Both the position numbers and the translations under genes were made by a program. Positions 45,525 through 59,523 of a stretch of DNA of 64,000 nt are shown here, in pieces (positions within the stretch are counted from its first letter, which is position 1; every line of letters starts with the position of its first letter). The stretch covers positions 1 through 64,000 of the forward strand of contig NZ_CAKMAA020000030.1 in NCBI RefSeq assembly GCF_924101635.2, read 5' to 3'. The notes below the pieces were generated by a model. That model ran no database searches, was not told the origin of the DNA, and saw nothing but the letters and a program-made list of their open reading frames with translations. The stretch comes from Candidatus Nitrotoga sp. HW29. Its GTDB lineage: Bacteria > Pseudomonadota > Gammaproteobacteria > Burkholderiales > Gallionellaceae.

Positions 45525-45640
45525 CATAGGTTTTTATGAATATATGCTCTAAATGAGAATTGAACTCCATCAATTTCAAGTTTTGAAGAAGATGCCGAAG
45601 GGAGTGTTGCCAAAAAATATAGAGAGCTACAATTTATGCT

Positions 45641-46513
45641 ATGAAATTCCCTTTTAAAACGATCGCTCTGATCGGAAAATATAAAACACCGGAAATTACC
45701 GGGCCGTTGCTGCGGTTGGCTGCCTTTCTTTTCGAGCAAGATGTTAGTGTGGTGGTGGATAATCTTACGGCTGAACACCTAAAACAGCACGATTATAGGG
45801 TTATGGCTTTGGATGCGATGGGAGGCGAAGTGGATCTGGCCATCGTGCTGGGTGGCGATGGAACCATGTTGAACATCGCGCGTACCTTGGCTCCCCTCGG
45901 TATTCCACTAGTAGGAGTGAATCAGGGGCGGTTAGGTTTTCTTACCGACATATCGGTTGATACCATGCAGCAAACCATAGCCGCTATGTTGGGCGGCAAT
46001 TTCGTTACTGAGCAGCGTATGTTGTTGTCTACCTGTATTTTGCGCGAGGGCGTTGAGGTATTTAGTTCGCTAGCGTTCAACGAGGTGGTGTTACACCGTG
46101 GCAATATCAGCAGCATGATTGAATTCGAGGTGCGCATTGACGATGAGTATCTATATCTTCAACGTGCAGACGGTTTGATTGTGGCGACTCCTACAGGCTC
46201 TACGGCATATGCATTATCCGCTGGCGGTCCTATCTTGCATCCTTCACTCGACCTTATCGCTCTGGTTCCTGTCTGTCCCCATACTTTAAGCAATCGTCCC
46301 ATCGTTGTTAAAAGCGAATCACTGTTGGAGATTCTGCCGCACCGAATTTCTGATGCGCGTGTGCATTTTGATAGTCACGCTTACTTTGATTTGCAGGAAA
46401 ATGACAAAGTGATGGTGCGACGCCATTCAAAGCCAGCTTGTCTGTTGCATTCAGTAGGGCATAGCTATTACCGTACATTGCGTGAAAAATTGCTTTGGAA
46501 TAAAACATTGTAA
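45641..46513 (+). CDS. nadK: NAD kinase
   Basis: Phosphorylates NAD+ to NADP+. The 290-residue protein has the catalytic GGDGTMLNIAR motif (general base Asp near residue 71), the GRLGFLTDI stretch and the late TPTGSTAYALSAGGPILHP, all family hallmarks. Its stop overlaps the recN start by one base (TAATG), so the two are translated together. An upstream terminator at 45493 separates it from the inserted region. Confidence 0.95.
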   Translation: MKFPFKTIALIGKYKTPEITGPLLRLAAFLFEQDVSVVVDNLTAEHLKQHDYRVMALDAMGGEVDLAIVLGGDGTMLNIARTLAPLGIPLVGVNQGRLGFLTDISVDTMQQTIAAMLGGNFVTEQRMLLSTCILREGVEVFSSLAFNEVVLHRGNISSMIEFEVRIDDEYLYLQRADGLIVATPTGSTAYALSAGGPILHPSLDLIALVPVCPHTLSNRPIVVKSESLLEILPHRISDARVHFDSHAYFDLQENDKVMVRRHSKPACLLHSVGHSYYRTLREKLLWNKTL

Positions 46514-48186
46514 TGTTGAAATTTCTTAGCGTTCGCGACTTTGTCATTGTGGATTCCCTCGAGCTCGATTTTTCCTCCGGCTTCACGGCGCTTACTGGCG
46601 AGACTGGCGCGGGTAAATCCATTTTGATTGACGCATTGTCGCTGGCGTTGGGCGAGCGTGGCGATGCGGGCATGGTCCGTTGCGGTTGTGAGCGTGCCGA
46701 GATTAGTACGGAATTCGATATAGTCGACTTGCCTGATCTGCAATCCTGGTTGCACGAGCAAGAGTTGGTAGGTGATGCGCATGTATGCTTGCTGCGCAGA
46801 GTGTTGGATGCCAATGGACGGTCGCGTGGTTTTATAAATGGGCGTAGCGCCACGTTGCAACAGATGCGCGATGCGGGTGGGTATTTGCTCGATATTCACG
46901 GTCAGCATGCACATCAATCCTTGTTGCATCCCGATGCTCAGCGCGATCTGCTGGATGGCTATGCTGGTTTGATGAGTGAGGCGGGAGAGTTGGCGGGATT
47001 ATTCCGTGAATGGCAAACGTTGCTTCGCCGCCATACAAGGCTGGAGCAAACAGCTGTAGCTGTGGCTGGCGAGCGTGAGTTATTGTTATTCCAGCGGCAC
47101 GAGCTGGAAATGCTGAATTTCAGCGTGCAGTCATGGATGGAATTACAGACTGAATATGCACGTCTGTCGCACGCTGCGGACCTCTTGGAAACCGCACAGT
47201 TTGGCGTGGAAATATTAAGTGAAGCCGATACTGCCTGTCTCGTACAACTGAATGCGCTTACAGTTCGTTTACGTGCAGGTATTGAATTTGACGGGGCTTT
47301 GCAGGACATACTTAATATAGTGGAAAGTGCCCAAAATGATTTGCAGGAAGCCATGTATGCGTTGCGCCATTATCTACAGAAAGTGGATGTTGACCCGCAA
47401 AAACTACGTGAGCAGGAGCTACGCATGGCTGCGGTAGTAGATGCATCGCGTAAATATCGAGTAATGCCAGAGCAATTACCCGAAACTTTGCAGTGTATCG
47501 TCGCGCGGCTGGATGAGCTGGGCTGTGATGCTGATCTGGCCGTATTGGCGCAGCAAGAAGCTGCTGCACGTGAACAATATTTGTCCGCCGCAAAGAAATT
47601 GAGTGCGGCGCGCAAGAAAGCAGCTGAAAAATTATCGTGTGAAATTACGGCTGCAATGCAGACTTTGGCCATGCAAGGTGGTAACTTCGTTGTGGCACTG
47701 AAACCGCTTGCCGAAGGAAATGCACAGGGGTTGGAAACGTTTGAATTTCAGGTGGCGGTCAATCCCGGTTTGCCGTTGCGCAGCTTGGCAAAAGTTGCTT
47801 CTGGGGGCGAGTTATCACGTATCAGTCTGGCGATACAGGTGGCCGCCAGTCAGGCAGCTATCGTCCCCACGTTGATCTTTGATGAAGTGGATAGTGGCAT
47901 AGGCGGGCGTGTGGCGGAAATTGTGGGTGCTTTGCTTAAGCGCTTGGGACAGCGTCATCAAGTGATGTGTGTAACGCATTTGCCGCAGGTGGCGGCAATG
48001 GCGGATGCACAATGGCAGGTGAGCAAGTCCAGCCGAAATGGTGCTACTGTGAGTACCATATCTATCCTGGATCAAGCGGAACGTATTGAGGAAATTGCGC
48101 GCATGTTGGGCGGCGTAAAACTTACTGATACCACGCGCAAACATGCGGCTGAAATGCTTAAGACGGGACTTGGTCTGTCGTCCTGA
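46513..48186 (+). CDS. recN: DNA repair protein RecN
   Basis: SMC-like ATPase that acts in double-strand-break repair. The 557-residue protein has Walker A ALTGETGAGKSILIDAL near residue 30, long coiled-coil arms (about residues 150-350), the signature KVASGGELSRISLAIQ and Walker B LIFDEVDSGIGGRVAEIVG near residue 455, followed by VTHLPQVAAMAD. Length is typical. It starts inside the nadK stop. fur, which often follows recN in this group, is absent here and found instead at 5.0 kb; bamE is next after 49 bases. Confidence 0.95.
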   Translation: MLKFLSVRDFVIVDSLELDFSSGFTALTGETGAGKSILIDALSLALGERGDAGMVRCGCERAEISTEFDIVDLPDLQSWLHEQELVGDAHVCLLRRVLDANGRSRGFINGRSATLQQMRDAGGYLLDIHGQHAHQSLLHPDAQRDLLDGYAGLMSEAGELAGLFREWQTLLRRHTRLEQTAVAVAGERELLLFQRHELEMLNFSVQSWMELQTEYARLSHAADLLETAQFGVEILSEADTACLVQLNALTVRLRAGIEFDGALQDILNIVESAQNDLQEAMYALRHYLQKVDVDPQKLREQELRMAAVVDASRKYRVMPEQLPETLQCIVARLDELGCDADLAVLAQQEAAAREQYLSAAKKLSAARKKAAEKLSCEITAAMQTLAMQGGNFVVALKPLAEGNAQGLETFEFQVAVNPGLPLRSLAKVASGGELSRISLAIQVAASQAAIVPTLIFDEVDSGIGGRVAEIVGALLKRLGQRHQVMCVTHLPQVAAMADAQWQVSKSSRNGATVSTISILDQAERIEEIARMLGGVKLTDTTRKHAAEMLKTGLGLSS

Positions 48187-48235
48187 AGCAGCTTTGATGT
48201 ATTATGTTGAAGTTCCATTATCAGTGGTTTTTACT

Positions 48236-49440
<1,205 letters not shown>

Positions 49441-49522
49441 GTGCTCAGGTAGAGCCTTTAATAGAGAAATTAATATTTAAAACAGTCAATTAATTAATTT
49501 TTTGGATGTTACAGATGGCAAC

Positions 49523-50128
49523 ATGATTGCTAATATTGCCCGTTTCGAGCGAGCGTTTGTCAAATTCGATGCCGCTAACGCTGCTGATCCAAATCAGGAT
49601 GTTTTTGAGGGTGTGGCTTATCCTAAAGAGTTACTTTATGCGAAACGCATGACTACCATGCTTAAGCATTTTGAGCCGGATGCTTCCGAAACATTACAGC
49701 TGGCAGCACGTTGCCAGCATATCTGCCGCTGGCAAATCTCGCGCAACAGTTATCCGATGGATAGAATAGGGTATAAGTGTTGGCGCATGGAACTATATAA
49801 ATTTCACAGTGAAATAACGGGTGAGATTATGCGTGAGGTAGGCTACGACGAGGAAATGATTGCTAATGTACAAGCGTTGTTACGCAAGGAAAGACTTAAA
49901 ACCAATCCGGAAAGTCAGAGTTTGGAAGACGTCGTTGGTTTAGTGTTTCTTCAGTATTATCTGGTAGATTTTGTTAACAAATATAGTTATTTTGAAGAAG
50001 AAAAATTGTTCAACATTCTCCGTAAAACTTGGAAAAAAATGTCTGAAAAAGGCCACATAACTGCATTGAAGTTCAACTTCACGCCAGAATTACGGGTGGT
50101 ACTTAATAAAGTGCTGGCGGTAGCTTGA
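49523..50128 (+). CDS. DUF4202 domain protein
   Basis: Conserved protein of unknown function, 201 residues from ATG 49523; a TTG at 49502 would add seven residues. The DUF4202 block is clear: FDAANAADPNQD, AKRMTTMLKHFEPDASETLQLAARCQHICRW, RNSYPMDRIGYKCWRMELYKFH. Conserved His residues in QHICRW, and in the Y..FH and later QYYLVDFV helices, suggest a metal-dependent, HD-like helical fold; that is inference. It has no signal or membrane segment. It stands between dapB and the carAB promoter and ends in a hairpin (50122-50151) that includes its stop codon. Confidence 0.85.
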   Translation: MIANIARFERAFVKFDAANAADPNQDVFEGVAYPKELLYAKRMTTMLKHFEPDASETLQLAARCQHICRWQISRNSYPMDRIGYKCWRMELYKFHSEITGEIMREVGYDEEMIANVQALLRKERLKTNPESQSLEDVVGLVFLQYYLVDFVNKYSYFEEEKLFNILRKTWKKMSEKGHITALKFNFTPELRVVLNKVLAVA

Positions 50129-50151
50129 TTATTCACTAGGATAATCAAGCT
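50122..50151 (+). terminator. Hairpin at the end of the DUF4202 gene
   Basis: Perfect 11-base arms AGCTTGATTAT and ATAATCAAGCT with an eight-base loop. The left arm contains the stop codon of the gene. There is no U-run after it, so it is a Rho-dependent or processed 3' end rather than a classical terminator. Confidence 0.5.
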
Positions 50152-50170
50152 GACAGATTAGGTTTCGTAT

Positions 50171-50199
50171 TTGATAGCCCCCCTGCTATGGGGTATAAT
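50171..50199 (+). promoter_or_regulatory. Sigma-70 promoter of carAB
   Basis: TTGATA, exactly 17 bases, then the perfect TATAAT. Transcription would begin near 50206, leaving a leader of about 285 bases before carA. A CCCC/GGGG inverted pair lies between the two hexamers. Confidence 0.7.
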
Positions 50200-50213
50200 T
50201 CGAAAAAATAATG

Positions 50214-50246
50214 GCGGGGTGAATGATCGGTTCGCCCCGCTTCTTT
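50214..50246 (+). terminator. Attenuator-like hairpin in the carA leader
   Basis: Stem GCGGGGTGAA / TTCGCCCCGC (one G-U pair), seven-base loop, followed by TTCTTT. It begins only about eight bases after the predicted transcription start, so it could end most transcripts before carA is reached. Confidence 0.5.
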
Positions 50247-50490
50247 ATGTCATCTGGGCGATTAGCTTGAATGTTTCATAAGTTTACGCGTACTTTTTGG
50301 GTTTTGGTTTTTGGTTGCTATGCAAGATGTTGTTCTCTCGGGTGTTTAACCCCGTTCGTTCACAAAGCTGGCTAATCAAGTAAGTAAGGTTCGTCGGGCT
50401 GGGGGAATTTCCCAACTCGTGAAATCTTGCGCGATCATCACGCGAGTTTAAGAAATATTTCAGTCTAATGGCTACATTGGAGAGTATCTG

Positions 50491-51618
50491 ATGTCACAAA
50501 CGAACCCTGCCATTCTAGTGCTTGCCGATGGGACGGTGTTTCGTGGTACTGCCATTGGTGTTTCTGGCATGTGCGTGGGCGAGGTGGTGTTTAATACCTC
50601 GATGACCGGCTACCAGGAAATTCTTACTGACCCATCCTACTTTAAACAAATTGTCACTATGACTTATCCCCACATCGGTAATGTGGGCGTCAATGTTGAG
50701 GACAAAGAATCGCGTCAAGTGTTTGCCAGTGGACTGGTGATCCGTGATTTGTCTTTGACGGTGAGCAATTGGCGCAGCACTCAATCGCTGTCCGATTACC
50801 TCAAAGCCAATAAAATAGTGGCGATTTCCGACATTGATACCCGCAAATTAACGCGTATTCTGCGCGAAAAGGGTGCTCAAAATGGCTGCATTACCACCAG
50901 TATAGATGAGGGGGCGGCGCTACATGCGGCGCGCGATTTTGTGGGACTAAATGGAATGGATTTGGCACAGCATGCCTCTTGTGAAAAGAATTACGATTGG
51001 ATGCAACGAGAATGGGATTTGAAAGACGGTTATTGCAGTAATGAGCGTTCCGAATTCCATGTGGTGGCGTATGACTTTGGTACTAAACACAATATTCTGC
51101 GCAAGCTGGCCGAACGTGGCTGCAAGACCACAGTTGTGCCCGCTAAAACCAGTGCCGAAGATGTCTTGGCGCTCAAGCCGGACGGAGTGTTACTGCCAAA
51201 TGGCCCGGGTGATCCTGAGCCGTGCAATTATGCTATCGCGGCAACGCAGCAATTTTTACGTGCGGGTGTGCCATTGTTCGGTATTTGTCTGGGGCATCAG
51301 ATTCTTAGCTTGGCAGTGGGGGCTAAGACGGTGAAAATGAAACTTGGTCATCGAGGTGCAAATCATCCGGTTCAGGATCTGCAGAGTAAACAGGTGATGA
51401 TTACCAGCCAAAATCATGGTTTTGCAGTAGATGCGACGACCTTGCCGGCGAATGCGCGTGTGACGCATGTATCACTGTTTGATGGCACACTACAGGGCTT
51501 TGAGTTGATCGATAAACCTGCGTTCTGTTTCCAGGGTCACCCTGAAGCCAGCCCCGGCCCACATGATGTGGATTATTTGTTTGATCGCTTTGTGGCGCTG
51601 ATGCGCAAGAGTTCCTGA
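50491..51618 (+). CDS. carA: Carbamoyl-phosphate synthase small subunit
   Basis: Glutaminase subunit that supplies ammonia to CarB for arginine and pyrimidine synthesis. The 375-residue protein has the N-terminal CarA domain ([18 protein letters not shown]) and the class I glutamine amidotransferase domain with nucleophile Cys in [10 protein letters not shown] and the His/Glu pair in [18 protein letters not shown] ribosome-binding site precedes the ATG. The stop is two bases before the carB start. The gene has a long structured leader. Confidence 0.96.
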   Translation: MSQTNPAILVLADGTVFRGTAIGVSGMCVGEVVFNTSMTGYQEILTDPSYFKQIVTMTYPHIGNVGVNVEDKESRQVFASGLVIRDLSLTVSNWRSTQSLSDYLKANKIVAISDIDTRKLTRILREKGAQNGCITTSIDEGAALHAARDFVGLNGMDLAQHASCEKNYDWMQREWDLKDGYCSNERSEFHVVAYDFGTKHNILRKLAERGCKTTVVPAKTSAEDVLALKPDGVLLPNGPGDPEPCNYAIAATQQFLRAGVPLFGICLGHQILSLAVGAKTVKMKLGHRGANHPVQDLQSKQVMITSQNHGFAVDATTLPANARVTHVSLFDGTLQGFELIDKPAFCFQGHPEASPGPHDVDYLFDRFVALMRKSS

Positions 51619-51619
51619 T

Positions 51620-54841
<3,222 letters not shown>

Positions 54842-54864
54842 GAACATAAGAGGAACAATCCAGT

Positions 54865-55341
54865 ATGAGCAAGATTCCATTAACTGTGGTAGGTGCTGAA
54901 CTGTTGCGTAATGAACTGCATCATTTGAAAACGGTTGATCGTCCGTGGGTGATAAATGCCATTTCCGAAGCGCGCGCGCAAGGCGACTTGTCGGAGAATG
55001 CCGAGTATGAGGCGGCTAAAGAGCGTCAAAGTTTTGTTGAGGGACGCATCATAGAGTTGGGAAGCAAGCTGGGAAATGCTCAAGTTATAGATCCAAAAAC
55101 TATTAACGCGGACGGCCGTTGTGTGTTTGGCGCGACCGTGAGACTGGAAGATCTCGCAAACGGCGATGTGGTGACTTATCAGATTGTCGGAGATGATGAA
55201 GCTGACATCAGACAGGGCAAGATTTCCATCAGCTCTCCAATTGCACGGGCATTGATTGGTAAATACAGTGGAGATGTTGCCGAAGTGCAAGCTCCGGGTG
55301 GTATTCGCGAATATGAGATCGTGAATGTGCAATATATTTAA
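54865..55341 (+). CDS. greA: Transcription elongation factor GreA
   Basis: Rescues backtracked RNA polymerase by stimulating transcript cleavage. The 158-residue protein has the N-terminal coiled coil with the acidic tip (SEARAQGDLSENAEYEAAKER, where the Asp and Glu lie at the loop) and the C-terminal FKBP-like domain ending in ISSPIARALIGKYSGDVAEV. It follows carB closely in the same direction, a conserved order, and converges with yhbY. Confidence 0.96.
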   Translation: MSKIPLTVVGAELLRNELHHLKTVDRPWVINAISEARAQGDLSENAEYEAAKERQSFVEGRIIELGSKLGNAQVIDPKTINADGRCVFGATVRLEDLANGDVVTYQIVGDDEADIRQGKISISSPIARALIGKYSGDVAEVQAPGGIREYEIVNVQYI

Positions 55342-55487
55342 GCTTTTCAAGCAGCTTTGGAAGGTATAAAGGTGAACGCAGGTCAGTCCTTTCGTTATCA
55401 GCCACTTTCAGCATCTGGGAAAATGCGGTATGGTTAGCCTTGCTAACCTCTATGCAAGAGGCGCAGGATATACGCAGGACTGGAAGT

Positions 55488-55829
55488 TTAGCGGCTACCC
55501 AACTGTTTTTTGTTGAGTCGTTTGCCTTTGTGCTTTGCAGGTTTCTTCTCGGGTACATCTTCTTGTGGCTGATATATCACCAGGATTTTGCCAATATGTT
55601 GCACTGCTGCTGCGTTTAATTGTGTGCAAATTTGCTCCAAGATAACTGCTCGTGTTTCCCGATTCTCATTCATAACTCTGATTTTGATTAATTCATGACT
55701 TTTCAAGGCGCAGGAGATTTCTCCCAGTACGGTGGGGGTTAATCCTGCTGAACCAATCATGACGGTGGGTTTAAGCGGATGAGCGCGTGCTTTGAGGTTT
55801 TGGCGTTGTATTACAGTAAGTGCTAGCAA
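55488..55829 (-). CDS. yhbY: YhbY/CRM-domain RNA-binding protein
   Basis: Binds the large ribosomal subunit precursor. The 113-residue protein contains the CRM fold with the family loop VMIGSAGLTPTVLGEISCALKSHELIKI in outline and a basic C-terminal tail (KKPAKHKGKRLNKKQLGSR) beyond the usual domain. It is divergent from rlmE, another rRNA-acting gene, in the standard order. Confidence 0.9.
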   Translation of the reverse strand: MLALTVIQRQNLKARAHPLKPTVMIGSAGLTPTVLGEISCALKSHELIKIRVMNENRETRAVILEQICTQLNAAAVQHIGKILVIYQPQEDVPEKKPAKHKGKRLNKKQLGSR

Positions 55830-55864
55830 TTTATGGGCTCCTGATAAGACTGATATTTTAAACG

Positions 55865-56509
55865 ATGAAGCGATCCAAAAGTAGTAAACAATGGATGCAT
55901 GAGCATGTTAATGATTCATATGTGCAGCGTGCGCAGAAGGAAGGTTATCGTTCGCGTGCGGCGTATAAGTTATTAGAAATTGATGAGCGTGACCGTCTAC
56001 TCAAACGGGGTATGGTGGTGGTTGACTTGGGTGCGGCCCCTGGCGGTTGGTCGCAAGTTGCTGCCATCAAGGTGGCTGAAGGTGGCAAAGTAATTGCAGT
56101 CGACCTGTTGCCATTGTACCCGATACATGGTGTGGAATTTATTCAAGGTGATTTCCGCGACGACAGTGTGATGGCGCAAATTGAGAGCAAACTGGGTGGC
56201 AAGAAAATTGGACTTGTAATTTCAGATATGTCCCCCAATATTAGTGGCATTAACATGAGCGATCAGGCACGTGCTATGCATTTGGCGGAACTGGCATTGG
56301 ACTTTTCATTACGTCATCTGCAGCCAAGTGGCGCATTTCTAGTGAAAGTGTTTCAAGGTATAGGTTTTGAGGACTATATTAAATTGATGCGTAATTATTT
56401 TGCTCGAGTGGTGACGCGTAAACCAGATTCTTCACGCGGTCGAAGTAATGAATTGTATCTTTTGGGAACTTCAAAAATTGAGAACGCATTTGTAAATTCA
56501 ACTTTCTAA
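55865..56509 (+). CDS. rlmE: 23S rRNA 2'-O-ribose methyltransferase RlmE
   Basis: Methylates U2552 of 23S rRNA using SAM. The 214-residue Rossmann methyltransferase has the KDKE-type catalytic residues: Lys in [12 protein letters not shown], Asp in [10 protein letters not shown], Lys in FLVKVFQG, Glu in SNELYLLG. The SAM loop [15 protein letters not shown] is near residue 54. It precedes ftsH by 183 bases, the common order (rrmJ-ftsH). Confidence 0.95.
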   Translation: MKRSKSSKQWMHEHVNDSYVQRAQKEGYRSRAAYKLLEIDERDRLLKRGMVVVDLGAAPGGWSQVAAIKVAEGGKVIAVDLLPLYPIHGVEFIQGDFRDDSVMAQIESKLGGKKIGLVISDMSPNISGINMSDQARAMHLAELALDFSLRHLQPSGAFLVKVFQGIGFEDYIKLMRNYFARVVTRKPDSSRGRSNELYLLGTSKIENAFVNSTF

Positions 56510-56692
56510 AGTTTAGGCAAGATTCGAATTAAGTTTAATAGGCAGTATATATTTAACCTGTAGGCGGTAGAATTTGTAGATTAACGTAGTATTGCAATAT
56601 TGTTGGATTTATAGTGGTGCCCTTGAGTAATCGGGCCAGACGTAGTCTAATGGACGCATGGTAGCGACTGTGCGCTGGTTTAAGGAGTAACT

Positions 56693-58600
56693 TTGAACAA
56701 TTTGTTTAAGAGTATCGGAATTTGGATGGTTGTGGCGTTGGTGCTGATGACCGTATTCAATCAATTCAACACGCGCCAGCAGCAGACCTCGCAGACGCAG
56801 ATGGATTACTCGCGCTTTCTGGAAGAAGTCAGGCTGGGGAGCATTACCAAGGTAACCATCGAAGGGCGTATGCTTAAGGCTGTTACTAACGATGGTAAGC
56901 GTATCAGCAGCTATGCGCCACAAGATTTGTGGCTAGTATCTGATTTAATCAAGAACGGTGTGACGATTGAGGCCAAGCCGGAGGAAGAGCAATCTTTTCT
57001 GATGAGCGTTTTTGTTTCGTGGTTTCCGATGTTGCTGCTCATTGGCGTGTGGGTCTTCTTTATGCGCCAGATGCAAGGTGGTGGTAAAGGGGGAGGGCTT
57101 TTCTCTTTTGGTAAGAGCAAGGCGCGTATGCTGGACGAGACTAAGGAGCGTGTTACCTTTGTCGATGTGGCAGGTTGCGATGAGGCGAAGGAAGAAGTAT
57201 CCGAGGTTGTCGATTTTCTACGTGATCCGACCAAATTTCAAAATTTGGGCGGCCGCATTCCGCGCGGAGTGCTGTTGTTGGGTAGTCCCGGTACCGGTAA
57301 AACGCTGCTGGCAAAAGCCATTGCGGGTGAAGCTAATGTGCCGTTCTTCTCAATTTCTGGTTCTGATTTTGTAGAAATGTTTGTCGGTGTGGGCGCGGCG
57401 CGTGTGCGCGATATGTTCGAACAGGCTAAGAAACAGTCGCCGTGTATTGTGTTTATTGATGAAATTGATGCAGTTGGTCGCCAACGTGGTGCAGGCTTGG
57501 GCGGCGGTAATGATGAGCGTGAACAAACCTTGAATGCGTTGCTAGTGGAAATGGATGGTTTTGAAGGAGCCAGTGGCGTGATTGTGATCGCTGCAACCAA
57601 TCGCCCAGATGTCCTGGACGCAGCACTGTTGCGTCCAGGACGTTTTGATCGTCAAGTGGTGGTGCCGTTGCCGGATATTCGTGGCCGTGAGCAGATTTTG
57701 ATGGTGCATATGCGCAAAGTACCTTGTGCGCCTGATGTAAAAGCCGATATTTTAGCGCGCGGTACGCCTGGTATGTCTGGTGCTGATTTGGCGAATCTGG
57801 TAAACGAGGCGGCGCTGTTTGCCGCACGACGCAGCAAGCGATTCGTTGAGATGGACGATTTCGAGGCAGCCAAGGATAAGATCATGATGGGTGCGGAACG
57901 CCGCTCGGTTGTTATGCCAGAGGAAGAGCGTCGTAATACTGCTTACCATGAATCTGGTCACGCGGTTGTGGCTAAGTTGCTACCAAAAACTGATCCGGTT
58001 CACAAGGTCACTATCATTCCGCGTGGGCGTGCGCTGGGGTTGACCATGCAGTTGCCAGCGGAAGATCGTTTTAGTATGGACAAGAATCGCATTCTTGATA
58101 CGCTTGCGGTATTGTTTGGTGGTCGTATTGCGGAAGAGATTTTTATGCACCAAATGACTACCGGTGCTTCCAATGACTTTGAGCGCGCCACTGAAATGGC
58201 ACGTCGCATGGTAACGCAATGGGGTATGTCGGAAGCTTTGGGGACGATGGTGTATGGCGAAAATGAAGGCGAGGTATTTCTTGGGCGCTCTGTGACTACC
58301 CATAAGAATGTTTCAGAAGCGACCATGCAGAAAGTGGATGAGGAAATTCGCCGTATCATAGACCAGCAGTACGCATTGGCTCGGGGATTGATTGAGGCTA
58401 ATCGGGATAAAGTTGAAGCAATGGCGAAAGCACTGCTTGAGTTTGAAACTTTGGATGCCGACCAGCTTGACGATATTATGGCTGGCAAACCACCACGTCC
58501 TCCCAGGGTCATCCCGTCCAGCAAAGATCCCCAGCCGCCCCAGGATGCAGCGCCAACAGCATCAGGAACGCCATCTGCTCAACCAGCGCCGGGAGCTTAA
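56693..58600 (+). CDS. ftsH: ATP-dependent zinc metalloprotease FtsH
   Basis: Membrane-bound AAA+ protease that degrades LpxC, heat-shock sigma factor and unassembled membrane proteins. The 635-residue protein starts at TTG 56693, supported by AAGGAG nearby. Two membrane segments (residues 7-25 and about 102-124) flank a small periplasmic domain. The AAA module has Walker [14 protein letters not shown], Walker [12 protein letters not shown] and SRH arginines in [10 protein letters not shown]. The zinc site is HESGH (His419 and His423). A proline/alanine-rich tail ends the protein. folP and glmM follow. Confidence 0.95.
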   Translation: MNNLFKSIGIWMVVALVLMTVFNQFNTRQQQTSQTQMDYSRFLEEVRLGSITKVTIEGRMLKAVTNDGKRISSYAPQDLWLVSDLIKNGVTIEAKPEEEQSFLMSVFVSWFPMLLLIGVWVFFMRQMQGGGKGGGLFSFGKSKARMLDETKERVTFVDVAGCDEAKEEVSEVVDFLRDPTKFQNLGGRIPRGVLLLGSPGTGKTLLAKAIAGEANVPFFSISGSDFVEMFVGVGAARVRDMFEQAKKQSPCIVFIDEIDAVGRQRGAGLGGGNDEREQTLNALLVEMDGFEGASGVIVIAATNRPDVLDAALLRPGRFDRQVVVPLPDIRGREQILMVHMRKVPCAPDVKADILARGTPGMSGADLANLVNEAALFAARRSKRFVEMDDFEAAKDKIMMGAERRSVVMPEEERRNTAYHESGHAVVAKLLPKTDPVHKVTIIPRGRALGLTMQLPAEDRFSMDKNRILDTLAVLFGGRIAEEIFMHQMTTGASNDFERATEMARRMVTQWGMSEALGTMVYGENEGEVFLGRSVTTHKNVSEATMQKVDEEIRRIIDQQYALARGLIEANRDKVEAMAKALLEFETLDADQLDDIMAGKPPRPPRVIPSSKDPQPPQDAAPTASGTPSAQPAPGA

Positions 58601-58632
58601 AACCGAGAAGGATGATTTAAGGAAAGGGGGCG

Positions 58633-59523
58633 GTGCATGTTTCCGTGCTTATAGATGCTCCCGCTTCCTTTTTATATTTTACTTTCACCTATCACATGCT
58701 TTTCCATTGTGGCTCATTCAGACTGGATCTGTCCCGCACTTTGGTTATGGGCATCGTCAATATCACTCCCGACTCATTTTATGATGGCGGACGTCATTCG
58801 CAACGTGATGCAGCGCTATTTTATGCGCATCAAATGATTCAAGAAGGTGCTGATCTGCTCGACATAGGCGGTGAATCTACGCGTCCAGACGCGTTGTCAA
58901 TCAGCGCGCAGGAAGAGTTAGATCGCATTATGCCGGTGATTGAAGGCTTGCACGGTGCCCCGATACCGCTTTCAGTGGATACCTATAAACCAGAAGTGAT
59001 GCGCTCGGCATTGGCAGCAGGCGTGAGTATGATTAATGATATTAGCGCACTGCAACAACCGGATGCGTTGGCTGCCGTGGTTGCAAGTGATGCAGCGGTG
59101 TGTCTGATGCATAAACAAGGCCCGCCTCAGACTGTTCAGCAGCCGCACTATCAGGATGTAGTGGCAGAGGTGCTCGAATTCCTGCGTTCACGTATCGTAT
59201 CCGTGCAAAAGGCGGGTATCGCGCGGGAACGTATCATGGTCGATCCGGGCTTTGGTTTTGACAAAAAATTGGCACATAATCTCGCTCTTCTAAGGCATCT
59301 GGATAAATTTATGGTACTGGGTGTACCACTGTTAGTGGGGTTATCGCGTAAATCCATGCTGGGGACAATTACTGGCCAAGATGTAGAACACCGAGTACAT
59401 GCCAGTGTGGCGGCAGCGTTGCTGGCAGCGATGCGGGGAGCATGTATGGTGCGCGTACATGATGTACGTGCCACAGTAGATGCTTTGAAAATTTTGAATG
59501 CTGTGAAGGGGATCGACTTGTGA
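58633..59523 (+). CDS. folP: Dihydropteroate synthase
   Basis: Joins p-aminobenzoate to the pterin in folate synthesis. The 296-residue protein has the signature motifs [41 protein letters not shown] and [14 protein letters not shown] 58633 is used because a strong AAGGAAAGGGGG precedes it. An in-frame ATG at 58696 ([12 protein letters not shown]) fits the usual family N-terminus but lacks a ribosome-binding site, so the start is open. The stop overlaps the glmM start by four bases. Confidence 0.93.
   Translation: MHVSVLIDAPASFLYFTFTYHMLFHCGSFRLDLSRTLVMGIVNITPDSFYDGGRHSQRDAALFYAHQMIQEGADLLDIGGESTRPDALSISAQEELDRIMPVIEGLHGAPIPLSVDTYKPEVMRSALAAGVSMINDISALQQPDALAAVVASDAAVCLMHKQGPPQTVQQPHYQDVVAEVLEFLRSRIVSVQKAGIARERIMVDPGFGFDKKLAHNLALLRHLDKFMVLGVPLLVGLSRKSMLGTITGQDVEHRVHASVAAALLAAMRGACMVRVHDVRATVDALKILNAVKGIDL

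Larger units (their letters stand above)
45273..45640. other. 368-base gap with a probable small RNA
   Basis: Holds a promoter-like pair (45390-45418), a strong internal hairpin and a clear terminator (45493-45524), described separately. The remaining part is AT-rich. The nadK start region lies at the right end. Confidence 0.5.
50129..50490. other. 362-base carA leader region
   Basis: Contains a near-consensus promoter at 50171-50199, a GC-rich hairpin at 50214-50240, a 34-codon open frame at 50271-50375 (starting MFHKFTRTFWVL), and GC-rich inverted pieces near 50401-50415 (GGGAATTTCCC). Taken together it is a candidate attenuation leader for carAB. Confidence 0.5.
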
